DNA from: UBA965 sp040396955
GTDB lineage: Bacteria; Chloroflexota; Chloroflexia; Chloroflexales; Roseiflexaceae
Assembly: GCA_040396955.1 (NCBI GenBank)
Contig: JBBAWX010000012.1
Coordinates: 1-64,000 of the forward strand
Reading direction: 5' to 3'
Length of the DNA: 64,000 nucleotides
Shown: positions 41,540 through 50,291 of the stretch, one piece after another
Position numbering within the stretch: position 1 is the first letter of the stretch
Layout: each line of letters begins with the position of its first letter
Notes under the pieces: generated by a model
Database searches by the model: none
What the model saw: the letters and a program-made list of their open reading frames with translations, nothing else
What the model was told of the DNA's origin: nothing
Position numbers and translations under genes: made by a program

Positions 41540-44401
41540 CTATGGCGCCACAGGGCTATCTGCTGGGTTGGTCAATGGCCGCACACAGCGACGCACCAGC
41601 GATGAAATGGCGGCTACTGGGCCGGTGCGTACCGTGGTTGGGGGCAACGACTGCAAGAACTGTTCACCATAGCGCTTGGTCACAAGACGCTTGTCCAAAA
41701 CCACCACCACGCCACAATCATCTTGGGCACGTACGAGACGCCCGAACCCCTGTTTAAACTTTAGAATGGACTGTGGAATCGAAAATTCGCGAAATGCATC
41801 GCTGAATTGCTCGGCCCGGGCTGCGTAGATGGGGTCAGTGGGCACCGCAAAGGGGAGCTTGGTAATCACCAGGGCCGACAGGGCATCACCAGCAACATCG
41901 ACACCCTCCCAGAAACTAGCCGTGCCAAACAGCACGCTCCGTGGCTCACTTTTGAAGCGCTCAAGGATGACTTTGTTGGAGCCGTCGATGCCCTGACCGA
42001 TGAGGTTGATGTCGTGTTCATTGAAGCGCTCAAGTAGGGCGTGGTACGTGTTGCGTAGCGCCGATGTGGCCGTAAACAACACCAGGGTGCGCCCTGCCGC
42101 GGCAATCCCAGTGGCCAAGATGGCGGCTTCCATGGTGGTTTGGTAGTCGGAATCTTTGATGTCGGGCATGTCTTGTGGGATGTACACGACCGCTTGCCGC
42201 TCGTAGTCGTACGGCGAATCGAGGAGGAGTTCGTTGGCCTCGGGGATGCCAAGCCGATTACGCATGTAGTCGTACCCGCCATTGACCGACAACGTGGCCG
42301 AGGTCAATACCACGCTCGCCTTCTTGTCAAACAACCGCTCCCGCAACAGCGTGGCGACTTCGAGCGGATTCAGTGCGATGGTGAGAATGTTGCGGTTTCG
42401 CTGGTAGTTCATCCACGTAATCGCATTTTCATCACTTCCCGTCATGAAAATCGCCATATTCTGCACAAATTCCGTGGCAAAACGCCAGAGTTTGGTGGTC
42501 TGTGCTTGGAGCATGTCGTAGTCGGGCAGATTGCTGTCAGCAAGGTTCAACACCACACTATTGAGCTCATCAAGGCCGCGTTGCACGCCACGCATAATCG
42601 TATCTACGTTTTCGCTGGCTGGAATGAGCCGTTGCCACGATTGAGCGGCGCGGATAGCCGGGGTTACACGCAGGCGTGCATCGTAGCCGGTCTCGCTGCT
42701 TTCACGCGTCACGAGCACGGTCAGGGCGTCAAAGAGCTCACTCGTCGCCATTCTTCCCCGTTCAATGGTCGGAGCGACCTTTTGTACGATACGGGTGAAC
42801 AAAGTACTGACCTCGACACCGGCGTCACTTCCCTTCAAAAAGCCGGGCAGACGCGACAATAGCCCTTCTGCTTGATTAGGGCCACCCTCATGCATCAGAG
42901 CATCAAAGAAGTCGCTGACTTTTTGTTGGGTCACCGACCAGCCGAATTGATCGGTGGCCACATCTTCGAGGTTGTGCGCTTCGTCGATGACGAGATGCTC
43001 GTAGGTGGGCAACACGGGGCGATCGGCCACCATGTCGGCGAGGAGCAGGGCATGGTTCACCACCACGAGATGCGCGGCTTCTGCACGGCGCCGAGCATGG
43101 AAAAACCAGCACTGGTCGAAGTACTCGCACCCAGGCCCGTTGCACAGGTCAAACGAGGCATGCAAGCGGTCCCACACGACCATCTCTTTGTCAAACAGTG
43201 GGATTTCACTGCGATCGCCGCTGTTGGTATTGTGTGACCACATGGTCACTTTTAGGAGTGGACGCACTTCTTCTTCGCTGACTGCCACCGCACGTTTAGC
43301 CTCTTCGAGGCGCCGGATGCAAAGGTAGTTACTGCGCCCCTTCAAGATAGCCGAGCGGAGCTCGACATCAGGGAGCTGTGTATTCCCCTGTGCACGTTCG
43401 GCATCAAAGATGCGTGTGAGTGCTGGAATGTCTTTGAAAAAGAGCTGATCTTGCAGATTAATGGTATGAGTGGCGAGGACCACACGTTGGCCGCGCTCGA
43501 GGGCATGAAGCGCGGCAGGAACTAAGTAGGCGAGGCCTTTTCCCGTGCCAGTGCCCGCTTCAACCACGGTGTGTTGGCCACGATTGAGCGACTCCGCCAC
43601 CGCCTGTGACATGGTCACTTGCGGCGCACGTTGCTCATAACCATTAAAAAGCCGCCCCAACACGCCTTGTGTGGAGAATATTTTGGCAATCGTGCTCGCG
43701 GCCACTGCCTGCGACGAATTGGTAGGCTCAAGGATTTCATAATCGTCGAGCGACCGCACCGCACGCGCCGTTATTTTGCGTTGCAGGCTCGTCCCCGCGA
43801 TGTGGCGCAATGCACTCTCAAAGATGGGGCGCAACGGCCACTTTGCCACGGTCGAAGTCAGGCGAAGCACCTCTTCGACTTGGACAAGCTCGTGTGCACA
43901 GAGCAATTCATAGAGTCGACAAAACAGCGCATGCGCCATGCGTGTATCGTACAACGCTCGATGGGCATCACCAGTATGGCGCATGGGGGCCTGATATTTC
44001 GCCACCAAATCGGCCAACTTGAAGCTACCTGCCGCCGGCACGACGAGGGTGGCCAAATCAAACGTGTCGATTTTCGCCTGTGGCAACGACAATCCGGCAC
44101 CAGCCAACATGCGCACATCAAAATCAATGGAGTGGCCGATGACGGGACTCGTCCCGATAAATTCGCGCAATTCACTGCGTATGTCCGCAAATGCAGGGGC
44201 ATTTGCCACCATTTCAGTGGTGATGTGGGTGAGCCGTGAAATTTTGTAGGGGATATCGATGGTCGGTTTGATGAGCCGTTCGAAGACTTCGATTTCGCTG
44301 TCTCCACGAAACCGCACTGCGGCTACTTCAATGATCTCGTCTTCAAATTCGTTGAGCCCGGTTGCTTCAACATCAATTGCAACCAACGTGTCGGTGTACA
44401 T
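41540..44401 (-). CDS. dinG: DinG-family helicase fused to DnaQ-like exonuclease
   Basis: 953 aa. The N-terminal DEDD exonuclease has motif I AIDVEATG (Asp10, Glu12), a GHSIDFDVRML motif II, and a GDAHRALYDTRMAH motif III. The C-terminal superfamily 2 helicase has Walker A GTGTGKG, the box VIDEAHNLED and motif VI GRLVRAQDD. Four cysteines (NYLC, LCNGPGC, DQCWF) form the XPD/DinG-type iron-sulfur site. This fusion is common in Gram-positives. It would process R-loops or damaged forks. The ATG at 44401 was chosen because it starts the exonuclease; the longer frame crosses the thr leader. An inverted repeat (41523-41532/41549-41558) overlaps its 3' end. Confidence 0.92.
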   Translation of the reverse strand: MYTDTLVAIDVEATGLNEFEDEIIEVAAVRFRGDSEIEVFERLIKPTIDIPYKISRLTHITTEMVANAPAFADIRSELREFIGTSPVIGHSIDFDVRMLAGAGLSLPQAKIDTFDLATLVVPAAGSFKLADLVAKYQAPMRHTGDAHRALYDTRMAHALFCRLYELLCAHELVQVEEVLRLTSTVAKWPLRPIFESALRHIAGTSLQRKITARAVRSLDDYEILEPTNSSQAVAASTIAKIFSTQGVLGRLFNGYEQRAPQVTMSQAVAESLNRGQHTVVEAGTGTGKGLAYLVPAALHALERGQRVVLATHTINLQDQLFFKDIPALTRIFDAERAQGNTQLPDVELRSAILKGRSNYLCIRRLEEAKRAVAVSEEEVRPLLKVTMWSHNTNSGDRSEIPLFDKEMVVWDRLHASFDLCNGPGCEYFDQCWFFHARRRAEAAHLVVVNHALLLADMVADRPVLPTYEHLVIDEAHNLEDVATDQFGWSVTQQKVSDFFDALMHEGGPNQAEGLLSRLPGFLKGSDAGVEVSTLFTRIVQKVAPTIERGRMATSELFDALTVLVTRESSETGYDARLRVTPAIRAAQSWQRLIPASENVDTIMRGVQRGLDELNSVVLNLADSNLPDYDMLQAQTTKLWRFATEFVQNMAIFMTGSDENAITWMNYQRNRNILTIALNPLEVATLLRERLFDKKASVVLTSATLSVNGGYDYMRNRLGIPEANELLLDSPYDYERQAVVYIPQDMPDIKDSDYQTTMEAAILATGIAAAGRTLVLFTATSALRNTYHALLERFNEHDINLIGQGIDGSNKVILERFKSEPRSVLFGTASFWEGVDVAGDALSALVITKLPFAVPTDPIYAARAEQFSDAFREFSIPQSILKFKQGFGRLVRAQDDCGVVVVLDKRLVTKRYGEQFLQSLPPTTVRTGPVAAISSLVRRCVRPLTNPADSPVAP

Positions 44402-44471
44402 ACGAGGCAGTCCTTTTTCTTTGCTTGGTCTGCCTATTATACAAGGTTCACGAGCAATCTGAGTACAAGGT

Positions 44472-44500
44472 TTGACAGCGTCCACACTTCGTCGTATCAT
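44472..44500 (+). promoter_or_regulatory. Promoter of the threonine leader and operon
   Basis: -35 TTGACA (44472-44477), 17-bp spacer, -10 TATCAT (44495-44500). Transcription would start near 44507-44508, only a few bases before the leader-peptide ATG. Confidence 0.75.
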
Positions 44501-44509
44501 ACACGGCAT

Positions 44510-44605
44510 ATGAATACGTGCATCCAGATGACGACAACCAAGACTACGACGACCCGCACCATGACCGGTGTGGGAGATAGCTCTTGGCGAGGTGGTTGTA
44601 CGTAG
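44510..44605 (+). CDS. Threonine-rich leader peptide (thr attenuator)
   Basis: 31 codons with 11 Thr. The core reads MTTTKTTTTRTMT (residues 7-19), plus Ile5. It starts at ATG 44510 and stops at TAG 44603-44605. The layout is that of the enterobacterial thrL: promoter, short Thr-rich ORF, terminator, then threonine genes. If threonyl-tRNA is scarce the ribosome should stall in the Thr run and let transcription pass the terminator at 44621-44650. No clear ribosome-binding site; start of translation may be nearly leaderless. Similar leaders are well known in gamma-proteobacteria, much less so outside. Confidence 0.82.
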   Translation: MNTCIQMTTTKTTTTRTMTGVGDSSWRGGCT

Positions 44606-44620
44606 GTGACAGAGAAGTCG

Positions 44621-44650
44621 CCCCCCTCCCAAAACGGGAGGGGGGTTTTT
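44621..44650 (+). terminator. Attenuator terminator ahead of thrC
   Basis: CCCCCCTCCC-AAAAC-GGGAGGGGGG (44621-44645) followed by TTTTT (44646-44650), a textbook intrinsic terminator. It lies 15 nt after the leader-peptide stop and a few bases before the thrC ribosome-binding site. TGGGAG at 44571-44576, inside the leader ORF just after the Thr codons, could pair with CTCCCA (44626-44631) as an antiterminator. Confidence 0.88.
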
Positions 44651-44666
44651 GTATGAGGAGCGCACC

Positions 44667-45707
44667 ATGTTGCTCGAACGCTACCGCGAGTATTTACCGG
44701 TCACCGATGCCACTCCACGCCTATCACTGAGCGAAGGGAACACGCCGTTACTCGCCTTGCCACGCCTTGCAGCCATGATCGGTGTCAAAGAGCTCTATGC
44801 CAAATTAGAGAGTATGAACCCGACCGGATCCTTCAAGGATCGTGGTATGGTGATGGCCGTGGCGAAAGCCATTGAAGCCGGCTCTAAATCGGTCATCTGC
44901 GCATCAACCGGCAACACCTCCGCAAGTGCGGCTGCGTATGCGGCTCGCGCTGGCATCGAGGCCGTGGTGGTCGTGCCCTCGGGCAAAATCGCCCTCGGAA
45001 AATTGGCACAGGCGCTGATGTATGGTGCTCGTCTGCTCGTCATCGAAGGCAACTTCGATGATGCACTGCGGATTGTGCGTGAAATCTCAGAGCAACACCC
45101 GCTCACCCTCGTGAACTCCGTGAATCCGTTCCGCATCGACGGTCAAGCCACCGCCGCCTATGAAATTTGCGATGTGTTGGGGCGAGCACCAGACGGGTTA
45201 TGTCTCCCAGTTGGCAATGCGGGCAACATCACCGCCTACTGGGCTGGGTTTCAACGCTATCACCGTGCTGGCAAAATCACACAGCTCCCACGCATGCTCG
45301 GATTTGAAGCCGAAGGTTCAGCCGCCATCGTCCGCGGTGCCCCAATTGCCTACCCAGAGACGATTGCCACTGCCATTCGCATCGGGAATCCAGCAAGTTG
45401 GTGCTATGCGCTTGACGCCCGCGATCAATCAGAGGGTATCATCGACAGCGTGACCGACGCAGAAATTCTCGCCGCATGGCGCGACCTCGCCCACGCTGAA
45501 GGTGTTTTCATTGAGCCGGCATCGGCGGCCGGTGTGGCCGGCCTGCGCAAACTCGTGCAACAGGGACAAGTGGACTGCAACGGCACATACGTGGCAGTAC
45601 TCACCGGGCATGGCCTCAAAGACCCCAATACAGCGGTCGAACAATTTGCCGCCCCAGAGCCCGTACCTGCTGATATGCGTGCAATCACCAAATGGCTTGG
45701 ATTGTAA
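44667..45707 (+). CDS. thrC: Threonine synthase
   Basis: 346 aa, the short (bacterial class) threonine synthase. The PLP lysine is Lys57 in NPTGSFKDRG, followed by the STGNTSASAAAYAARAG motif. It converts O-phosphohomoserine to threonine. GAGGAG lies six bases before the ATG. First structural gene after the Thr attenuator, ahead of aspartate kinase, so the operon makes threonine from aspartate. Homoserine dehydrogenase and kinase are not in the window. Confidence 0.94.
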   Translation: MLLERYREYLPVTDATPRLSLSEGNTPLLALPRLAAMIGVKELYAKLESMNPTGSFKDRGMVMAVAKAIEAGSKSVICASTGNTSASAAAYAARAGIEAVVVVPSGKIALGKLAQALMYGARLLVIEGNFDDALRIVREISEQHPLTLVNSVNPFRIDGQATAAYEICDVLGRAPDGLCLPVGNAGNITAYWAGFQRYHRAGKITQLPRMLGFEAEGSAAIVRGAPIAYPETIATAIRIGNPASWCYALDARDQSEGIIDSVTDAEILAAWRDLAHAEGVFIEPASAAGVAGLRKLVQQGQVDCNGTYVAVLTGHGLKDPNTAVEQFAAPEPVPADMRAITKWLGL

Positions 45708-45726
45708 GCGAAAAAGGAAGAATAGT

Positions 45727-47130
45727 ATGAGCGTACTCGCTATGAAGTTTGGTGGCACGTCAGTCGGAAGCAGTGCCGCAATTGGACAGTTGAGCACCAT
45801 TGTGAATGCTCAGTATCAAGAGTGGGATCATGTGGTCGTGGTGGTGTCTGCGATGAGTGGAGTCACCGACATGCTCATCACCGGCGCTACCGCTGCTGCA
45901 CGCGGTGATCGTACGAGTGCCAAATCAACCGCAGATGCACTGCGGTCGCGACATCTCCAGACACTGAGCGAGCTTGCCGGTACAAATGCTGATACAGCTC
46001 TTGTAGGCAGTGAAATCGAAACCCTCATCGGAGAATTCGAACTCCTTGCGCAATCGGTGCGGGTCCTAGGCGAAGCCTCACCACGCGCCATCGATGCCAT
46101 TTCAAGCCTCGGTGAACGCATGAGTGTGCGCCTTGTCGCCGCCGCGTTACGAGCCAGCGGACGCCCAGCAGTGGCCATTGATGCCAGCGATGTCGTGCTC
46201 ACGAGTGCTGAATTCGGCAATGCGGCACCGCTCTACCCACAGACGCGCGAACGCATCCAGGCGCGCATTTTTCCACTCTTTGCCCAGGGGATTACCCCGG
46301 TAATTACCGGCTTCATTGGTGCCACCGAGCAGGGTGCAGTCACAACACTCGGGCGCGGCGGGAGTGACTACAGTGGCGCCATCTTCGGTGAAGCACTCGA
46401 CGCCGATATGGTGGATATCTACACCGACGTAGACGGCGTGATGACCACCGATCCACGCTTGGTCAGCAATGCACAAGTATTACCCAACCTGTCGTATGCC
46501 GAAATGGGTGAACTGGCCTACTTTGGTGCGAAAGTGCTCCACCCCAAGACGATTCGCCCTGTCATCGAGCGTGGTATCCCCATCCGTATCCGCAATACGT
46601 TCAATCCAAGCCACACAGGGACGTTGGTCACCCGACAATCGGCACCGAGTGAACGCGCAATCAGGGCCGTGACCGTCATCCGCAACATGAACCTGATTAC
46701 GGTAGAAGGCCGGGGTATGATTGGGGTTCAGGGAATTGCCGCGCGCACGTTCGGGGCGGTATCGGATGCCGGTGCCAATGTGCTGATGATCTCACAGGCC
46801 TCGAGTGAGCAGAGTATCTGCTTTGTTATTCCCAGCAGCAGTAGTACGGCAGTGGTTACGACGCTCGAACAAAGCCTGCGCCACGAAATCGACCGTGGTG
46901 ACATCGACCGCATCAAATCACGCACCGACGTAGTCATTGTCACGGTGGTGGGGGTTGGCATCCACGAACGCCCAGGCGTGGCGGCCAAAGTCTTTGCGGC
47001 AGTCGCCGCGGCAAACGTCAACATCCTTGTCATCGCTCAAGGATCGTCAGAGTGCTCGATTAGCATCGTCGTGGCAGCCAGCGACGGTGACCAGGCAGTG
47101 AAAGCACTGCACGTACTTGCCTTGGAGTAA
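45727..47130 (+). CDS. lysC: Aspartate kinase
   Basis: 467 aa, monofunctional. It starts MSVLAMKFGGTSVGS with the substrate/ATP motif KFGGTS (7-12). The kinase core carries SLGERMSVRL, GRGGSDYSGA and TDVDGVMTTDP. Two C-terminal ACT domains (about 315-467) bind Thr and/or Lys for feedback inhibition. It phosphorylates aspartate, the first step to Lys, Met and Thr. AAGGAAG precedes the ATG at 45727. It lies 19 nt after thrC and should share the Thr attenuation. Confidence 0.94.
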   Translation: MSVLAMKFGGTSVGSSAAIGQLSTIVNAQYQEWDHVVVVVSAMSGVTDMLITGATAAARGDRTSAKSTADALRSRHLQTLSELAGTNADTALVGSEIETLIGEFELLAQSVRVLGEASPRAIDAISSLGERMSVRLVAAALRASGRPAVAIDASDVVLTSAEFGNAAPLYPQTRERIQARIFPLFAQGITPVITGFIGATEQGAVTTLGRGGSDYSGAIFGEALDADMVDIYTDVDGVMTTDPRLVSNAQVLPNLSYAEMGELAYFGAKVLHPKTIRPVIERGIPIRIRNTFNPSHTGTLVTRQSAPSERAIRAVTVIRNMNLITVEGRGMIGVQGIAARTFGAVSDAGANVLMISQASSEQSICFVIPSSSSTAVVTTLEQSLRHEIDRGDIDRIKSRTDVVIVTVVGVGIHERPGVAAKVFAAVAAANVNILVIAQGSSECSISIVVAASDGDQAVKALHVLALE

Positions 47131-47135
47131 CGACG

Positions 47136-47645
47136 ATGGTGCAGATTCAGCGTATTTTGCCGGGGCAAGGCCAGCAACTCCGGCAGCTACGCCTACACAG
47201 CGTGGCCGATGCCGACCATGCCTTTGCCATGAGCACCCCACAACTCCAACAAACCACGCACGACCAGTGGGAGCAGATGTGCGCCCATTACAGCCATGGC
47301 CGTGATACGATAGTGGTAGCACAATCGCCAGCAGGGGCACTCGTCGGCATGGCCGCCATGCGTATTGACCCCTCGCACAAACTTCAGCACACCGGTCAAG
47401 TCTGGGGCGTGTTTGTGGCGCCGGAATGGCGCGGGCAAGCGCTAGGCACACGCCTCATGGAGCACATTATCAATCATGGAGCTACTCTTGGCCTGTACTG
47501 CCTGAAACTAAGTGTCACACAGGCACAAGTCGCTGCGATACACCTCTACACACGGCTTGGATTTACACCGTATGCGTGTGAGCCAGCGTTGTTGTACGTG
47601 GCAGGTCGCTATGTCGATGCCATACACATGTACTATTTGTACTAA
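47136..47645 (+). CDS. GNAT acetyltransferase in the thr operon
   Basis: 169 aa. The acetyl-CoA loop is VWGVFVAPEWRGQALGTRLM, and the C-terminal VAAIHLYTRLGF motif is typical. It starts five bases after lysC and ends 21 nt before asd, so it is co-transcribed with aspartate-family genes. Its target could be an amino acid or a metabolite of this pathway, but this is guesswork. Confidence 0.83.
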   Translation: MVQIQRILPGQGQQLRQLRLHSVADADHAFAMSTPQLQQTTHDQWEQMCAHYSHGRDTIVVAQSPAGALVGMAAMRIDPSHKLQHTGQVWGVFVAPEWRGQALGTRLMEHIINHGATLGLYCLKLSVTQAQVAAIHLYTRLGFTPYACEPALLYVAGRYVDAIHMYYLY

Positions 47646-47666
47646 CACCAGAAAGAGGATTCGAGG

Positions 47667-48722
47667 ATGAAGCGCATACCCATTGCCATACTAGGCGCAA
47701 CCGGAGCCGTCGGGCAACGCATGATTCAACTCCTGCAGAATCATCCGTGGTTTGAAATTGCCGTGCTGACCGGTTCCGATCGTACGGTGGGTCGACCCTA
47801 TGGCGAACTCGTAAACTGGATACTCGACGACAACCCGCCAAGCCACGTGGCAAACCTAATCGTACAGCCCAGCGACCAGGTGACCGCTGATGTGGCAATT
47901 GCACTCTCGGCACTGCCGACAGCTGCTGCCACCACATATGAGCCACTGTGGGCAGCGGAGACGGCAGTCTGCTCAAATGCCTCGTCATACCGCATGACCC
48001 CAGATGTACCGCTCATCATCCCCGAGGTAAACCCCGAACACGTGCATCTCATCGACGCACAACGCCGCCAGCGTGGCTGGCGTGGCGCACTCGTCACCAA
48101 CCCAAACTGTTCGGTTATCGGCATTGCCATGGCATTGAAGCCACTTGCCGATACGGTGGGACTCCACCATGTACATGCCGCCACCCTGCAGGCGGTATCG
48201 GGCGCTGGCTACCCGGGCGTCGCCTCGATGGACATCATCGACAACATTATTCCCAATATCGCCAATGGTGGTGAGGAAGAAAAAATCGAGAGCGAACCGC
48301 GTAAAATCATGGCCAAACTCCAGCACGACACGCTTCATGCCGCCGAATTTACCCTCAGTGCCCAAGTAACCCGCGTCCCCGTAATTGATGGCCACACGGC
48401 GCTCCTCTCCATCAAAACGGCACGCCCACTCGGCATCGACGACGTGACACGCATCTATCAAAGTTATCAGCCACCCCAGCAGGTCCGCGACCTGCCTTCG
48501 GCACCAGATCAGGCACTCATTGTGCATACACAGGCCGATCGCCCACAACCGCGTCGCGACCGCAATGCGGGCAACGGCATGAGTGTTTCGATTGGGCGTA
48601 TTCGCTCCTGTCCCATCAACGATGTCCGCATGGTGGTTTTGTCACACAACACGATTCGTGGGGCTGCAGGCGGTGCCATCTTGAACGCCGAGCTGTTGGT
48701 TGCCACTGGCTACACACGGTAG
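47667..48722 (+). CDS. asd: Aspartate-semialdehyde dehydrogenase
   Basis: 351 aa. The NADP loop is ILGATGAVGQRM; the catalytic Cys148 is in TNPNCSVIG; the active His region follows (GAGYPGVASMD). The pattern is that of the archaeal/Chloroflexi-type Asd group. It reduces aspartyl phosphate to aspartate semialdehyde, the step after LysC. GAGG lies directly before the ATG. Part of the thrC-lysC-asd run. Confidence 0.93.
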   Translation: MKRIPIAILGATGAVGQRMIQLLQNHPWFEIAVLTGSDRTVGRPYGELVNWILDDNPPSHVANLIVQPSDQVTADVAIALSALPTAAATTYEPLWAAETAVCSNASSYRMTPDVPLIIPEVNPEHVHLIDAQRRQRGWRGALVTNPNCSVIGIAMALKPLADTVGLHHVHAATLQAVSGAGYPGVASMDIIDNIIPNIANGGEEEKIESEPRKIMAKLQHDTLHAAEFTLSAQVTRVPVIDGHTALLSIKTARPLGIDDVTRIYQSYQPPQQVRDLPSAPDQALIVHTQADRPQPRRDRNAGNGMSVSIGRIRSCPINDVRMVVLSHNTIRGAAGGAILNAELLVATGYTR

Positions 48723-48745
48723 TCATCTGCCAGAAAGGGAAGCCG

Positions 48746-49822
48746 ATGCATATTTATGGGGTGCACACCATTGCCGACGTGCTTGGCGACAATGTGGCCT
48801 TTCGCAACATCCGCCCGGTCGATCGTCGGCTTCCAAGCCTTGCAGAACTTGCGCCCAACACGCAACCACGCAAAGGCGATGAAGCATATGCCAATATTGC
48901 CATTGCCATCTTGAATGCGGCCCAGCAACTGCGCCAAGCTCCCGCTATTGAGCAGTTTTTGTTGCTCGGCGATACGCGCCAAAGCGATGGTGGCACCTAC
49001 ACCGCTATCGCCCAACAATCGGGGTGGCGTGGAGCCGCGTTTATCTGTGACGAAAAGCGCACCGCAGATCCGCAATTTGGTCTTTCACCAGAACGGGGCA
49101 TCTACACCGCCAATCGTTGGCGCAGTGTCGAACAATTCAGCAGTCAATTTACCATTGATGCGCGCACTGCCATCATCATCGATCTTGACAAAACATTCAT
49201 CGGTGCGCGTGGGCGTAATCACCAGATGATCGATGAGGCTCGCCTCACCGCCCTCCAAAAAGCAGTCATTGATGTCCTCGGCCGTAATTACGACGAAGCA
49301 CTCTTCAACGACACGTATCATCGCTTCAACCAGCCTCGTTTTCATCGCTTTACCGGTGATAATCAGGATTTTTTAGCATTTATCTGTGTGATGGCCGGAG
49401 GAAGCATCGTCACCCCTGAAGCGCTTCAGGCCATGCTAGAACAGGGATTGATGCGCGATTTTGACCATTTCGTGGATTTGTGTGGCGCTCGGATTGAGTC
49501 ATTCCAATCACCGCTCCTCCCTTTTCATACCAACTTTGCCACCCTCTACAACGCCGGCGATATGACGCCGTTCAAAACATTCCGCTATCTCGAATACACC
49601 GAAACAGCAGCCCGCTTCGGGTGTGCCCCGACAGGACTCGATGCGCTTGATCTGCTCACCCGCGAAATCGTTATCACCGGTGAAGTCTGGCACGTAGCAC
49701 AACAGTGGCAACAACAAGGTGCCCTGCTCTTTGGGCTCTCTGATAAACCCGATGAAGCCGCCTGCGGCGATGGCACACATCCGGCCATTCATCGCTTGCC
49801 CACCCACGTTGTAGGAAGTTAA
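48746..49822 (+). CDS. HAD-like protein with motifs in permuted order
   Basis: 358 aa. A HAD motif IV-like segment, LLLGDTRQSDGGTY, lies at about 72-85, before a motif I-like IIIDLDKTF at 143-151. A possible motif III is FGLSDKPDEAA near the C-terminus. HAD proteins normally have motif I first, so this looks like either a circular permutation or a fusion of a truncated HAD end to a full HAD domain. AAAGGGAAG precedes the ATG. It follows asd by 23 nt. A phosphatase role is inferred; substrate unknown. Confidence 0.55.
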   Translation: MHIYGVHTIADVLGDNVAFRNIRPVDRRLPSLAELAPNTQPRKGDEAYANIAIAILNAAQQLRQAPAIEQFLLLGDTRQSDGGTYTAIAQQSGWRGAAFICDEKRTADPQFGLSPERGIYTANRWRSVEQFSSQFTIDARTAIIIDLDKTFIGARGRNHQMIDEARLTALQKAVIDVLGRNYDEALFNDTYHRFNQPRFHRFTGDNQDFLAFICVMAGGSIVTPEALQAMLEQGLMRDFDHFVDLCGARIESFQSPLLPFHTNFATLYNAGDMTPFKTFRYLEYTETAARFGCAPTGLDALDLLTREIVITGEVWHVAQQWQQQGALLFGLSDKPDEAACGDGTHPAIHRLPTHVVGS

Positions 49823-49827
49823 TTGTT

Positions 49828-50238
49828 ATGTCTAGTAATGATTCATCTCTTGCCGACATCTTGGCCACCAGCAAGACGATTGCCGTCGTCGGCCTTTCGA
49901 GTAAACCAGACCGCGCCAGCTATCAGGTGGCCGCCTACCTGCAACAACAGGGCTACCGCATCATCCCCGTCAATCCGCGGGAGACCATGGTCCTCGGTGA
50001 AACGGCCTACGCAACACTTGCCGATGTGCCCGTGGCAATCGACATCGTCGACGTATTTCGCGTATCAAGTGAAGTCCCCGGTGTGGTTGCGGAGGCCATC
50101 GCATGCGGGGCCAAGGTCCTATGGCTCCAGCTCGATATTCATCACGCCGAAGCCGAACAACAGGCGCGTGATGCCGGGCTAACCGTCATCACAGACGCCT
50201 GTCTGAAAGTGGTCCATCAACACTACGCACGTCGCTAA
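49828..50238 (+). CDS. CoA-binding domain protein (YccU-like)
   Basis: 136 aa. The Rossmann CoA-binding motif is TIAVVGLSSKPDRASYQVA, then YRIIPVNPRE and VDIVDVFRVSSEVP, all conserved in the YccU family. These small cytosolic proteins bind CoA or nucleotide; function not established. It is five bases after the HAD-like gene and the last of the threonine run. A weak GC-rich hairpin without a T-tract follows (about 50257-50290). Confidence 0.88.
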   Translation: MSSNDSSLADILATSKTIAVVGLSSKPDRASYQVAAYLQQQGYRIIPVNPRETMVLGETAYATLADVPVAIDIVDVFRVSSEVPGVVAEAIACGAKVLWLQLDIHHAEAEQQARDAGLTVITDACLKVVHQHYARR

Positions 50239-50291
50239 GTCACCATTCTCTGCACGCCCCTAGCGCACGCCTCAAGTGTGCGTTGGGGGTA

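Noticed and set aside
41523..41558. 10-bp inverted repeat with a 16-nt loop between the ABC exporter and dinG
   Set aside because: It overlaps the dinG coding end and lacks a T-tract; it may act as a terminator for both genes but the evidence is weak.
50239..50291. GC-rich imperfect hairpin between the CoA-binding and hydrolase genes
   Set aside because: The stem has bulges and no T-tract on either strand. It may help termination but does not meet the standard for a terminator call.
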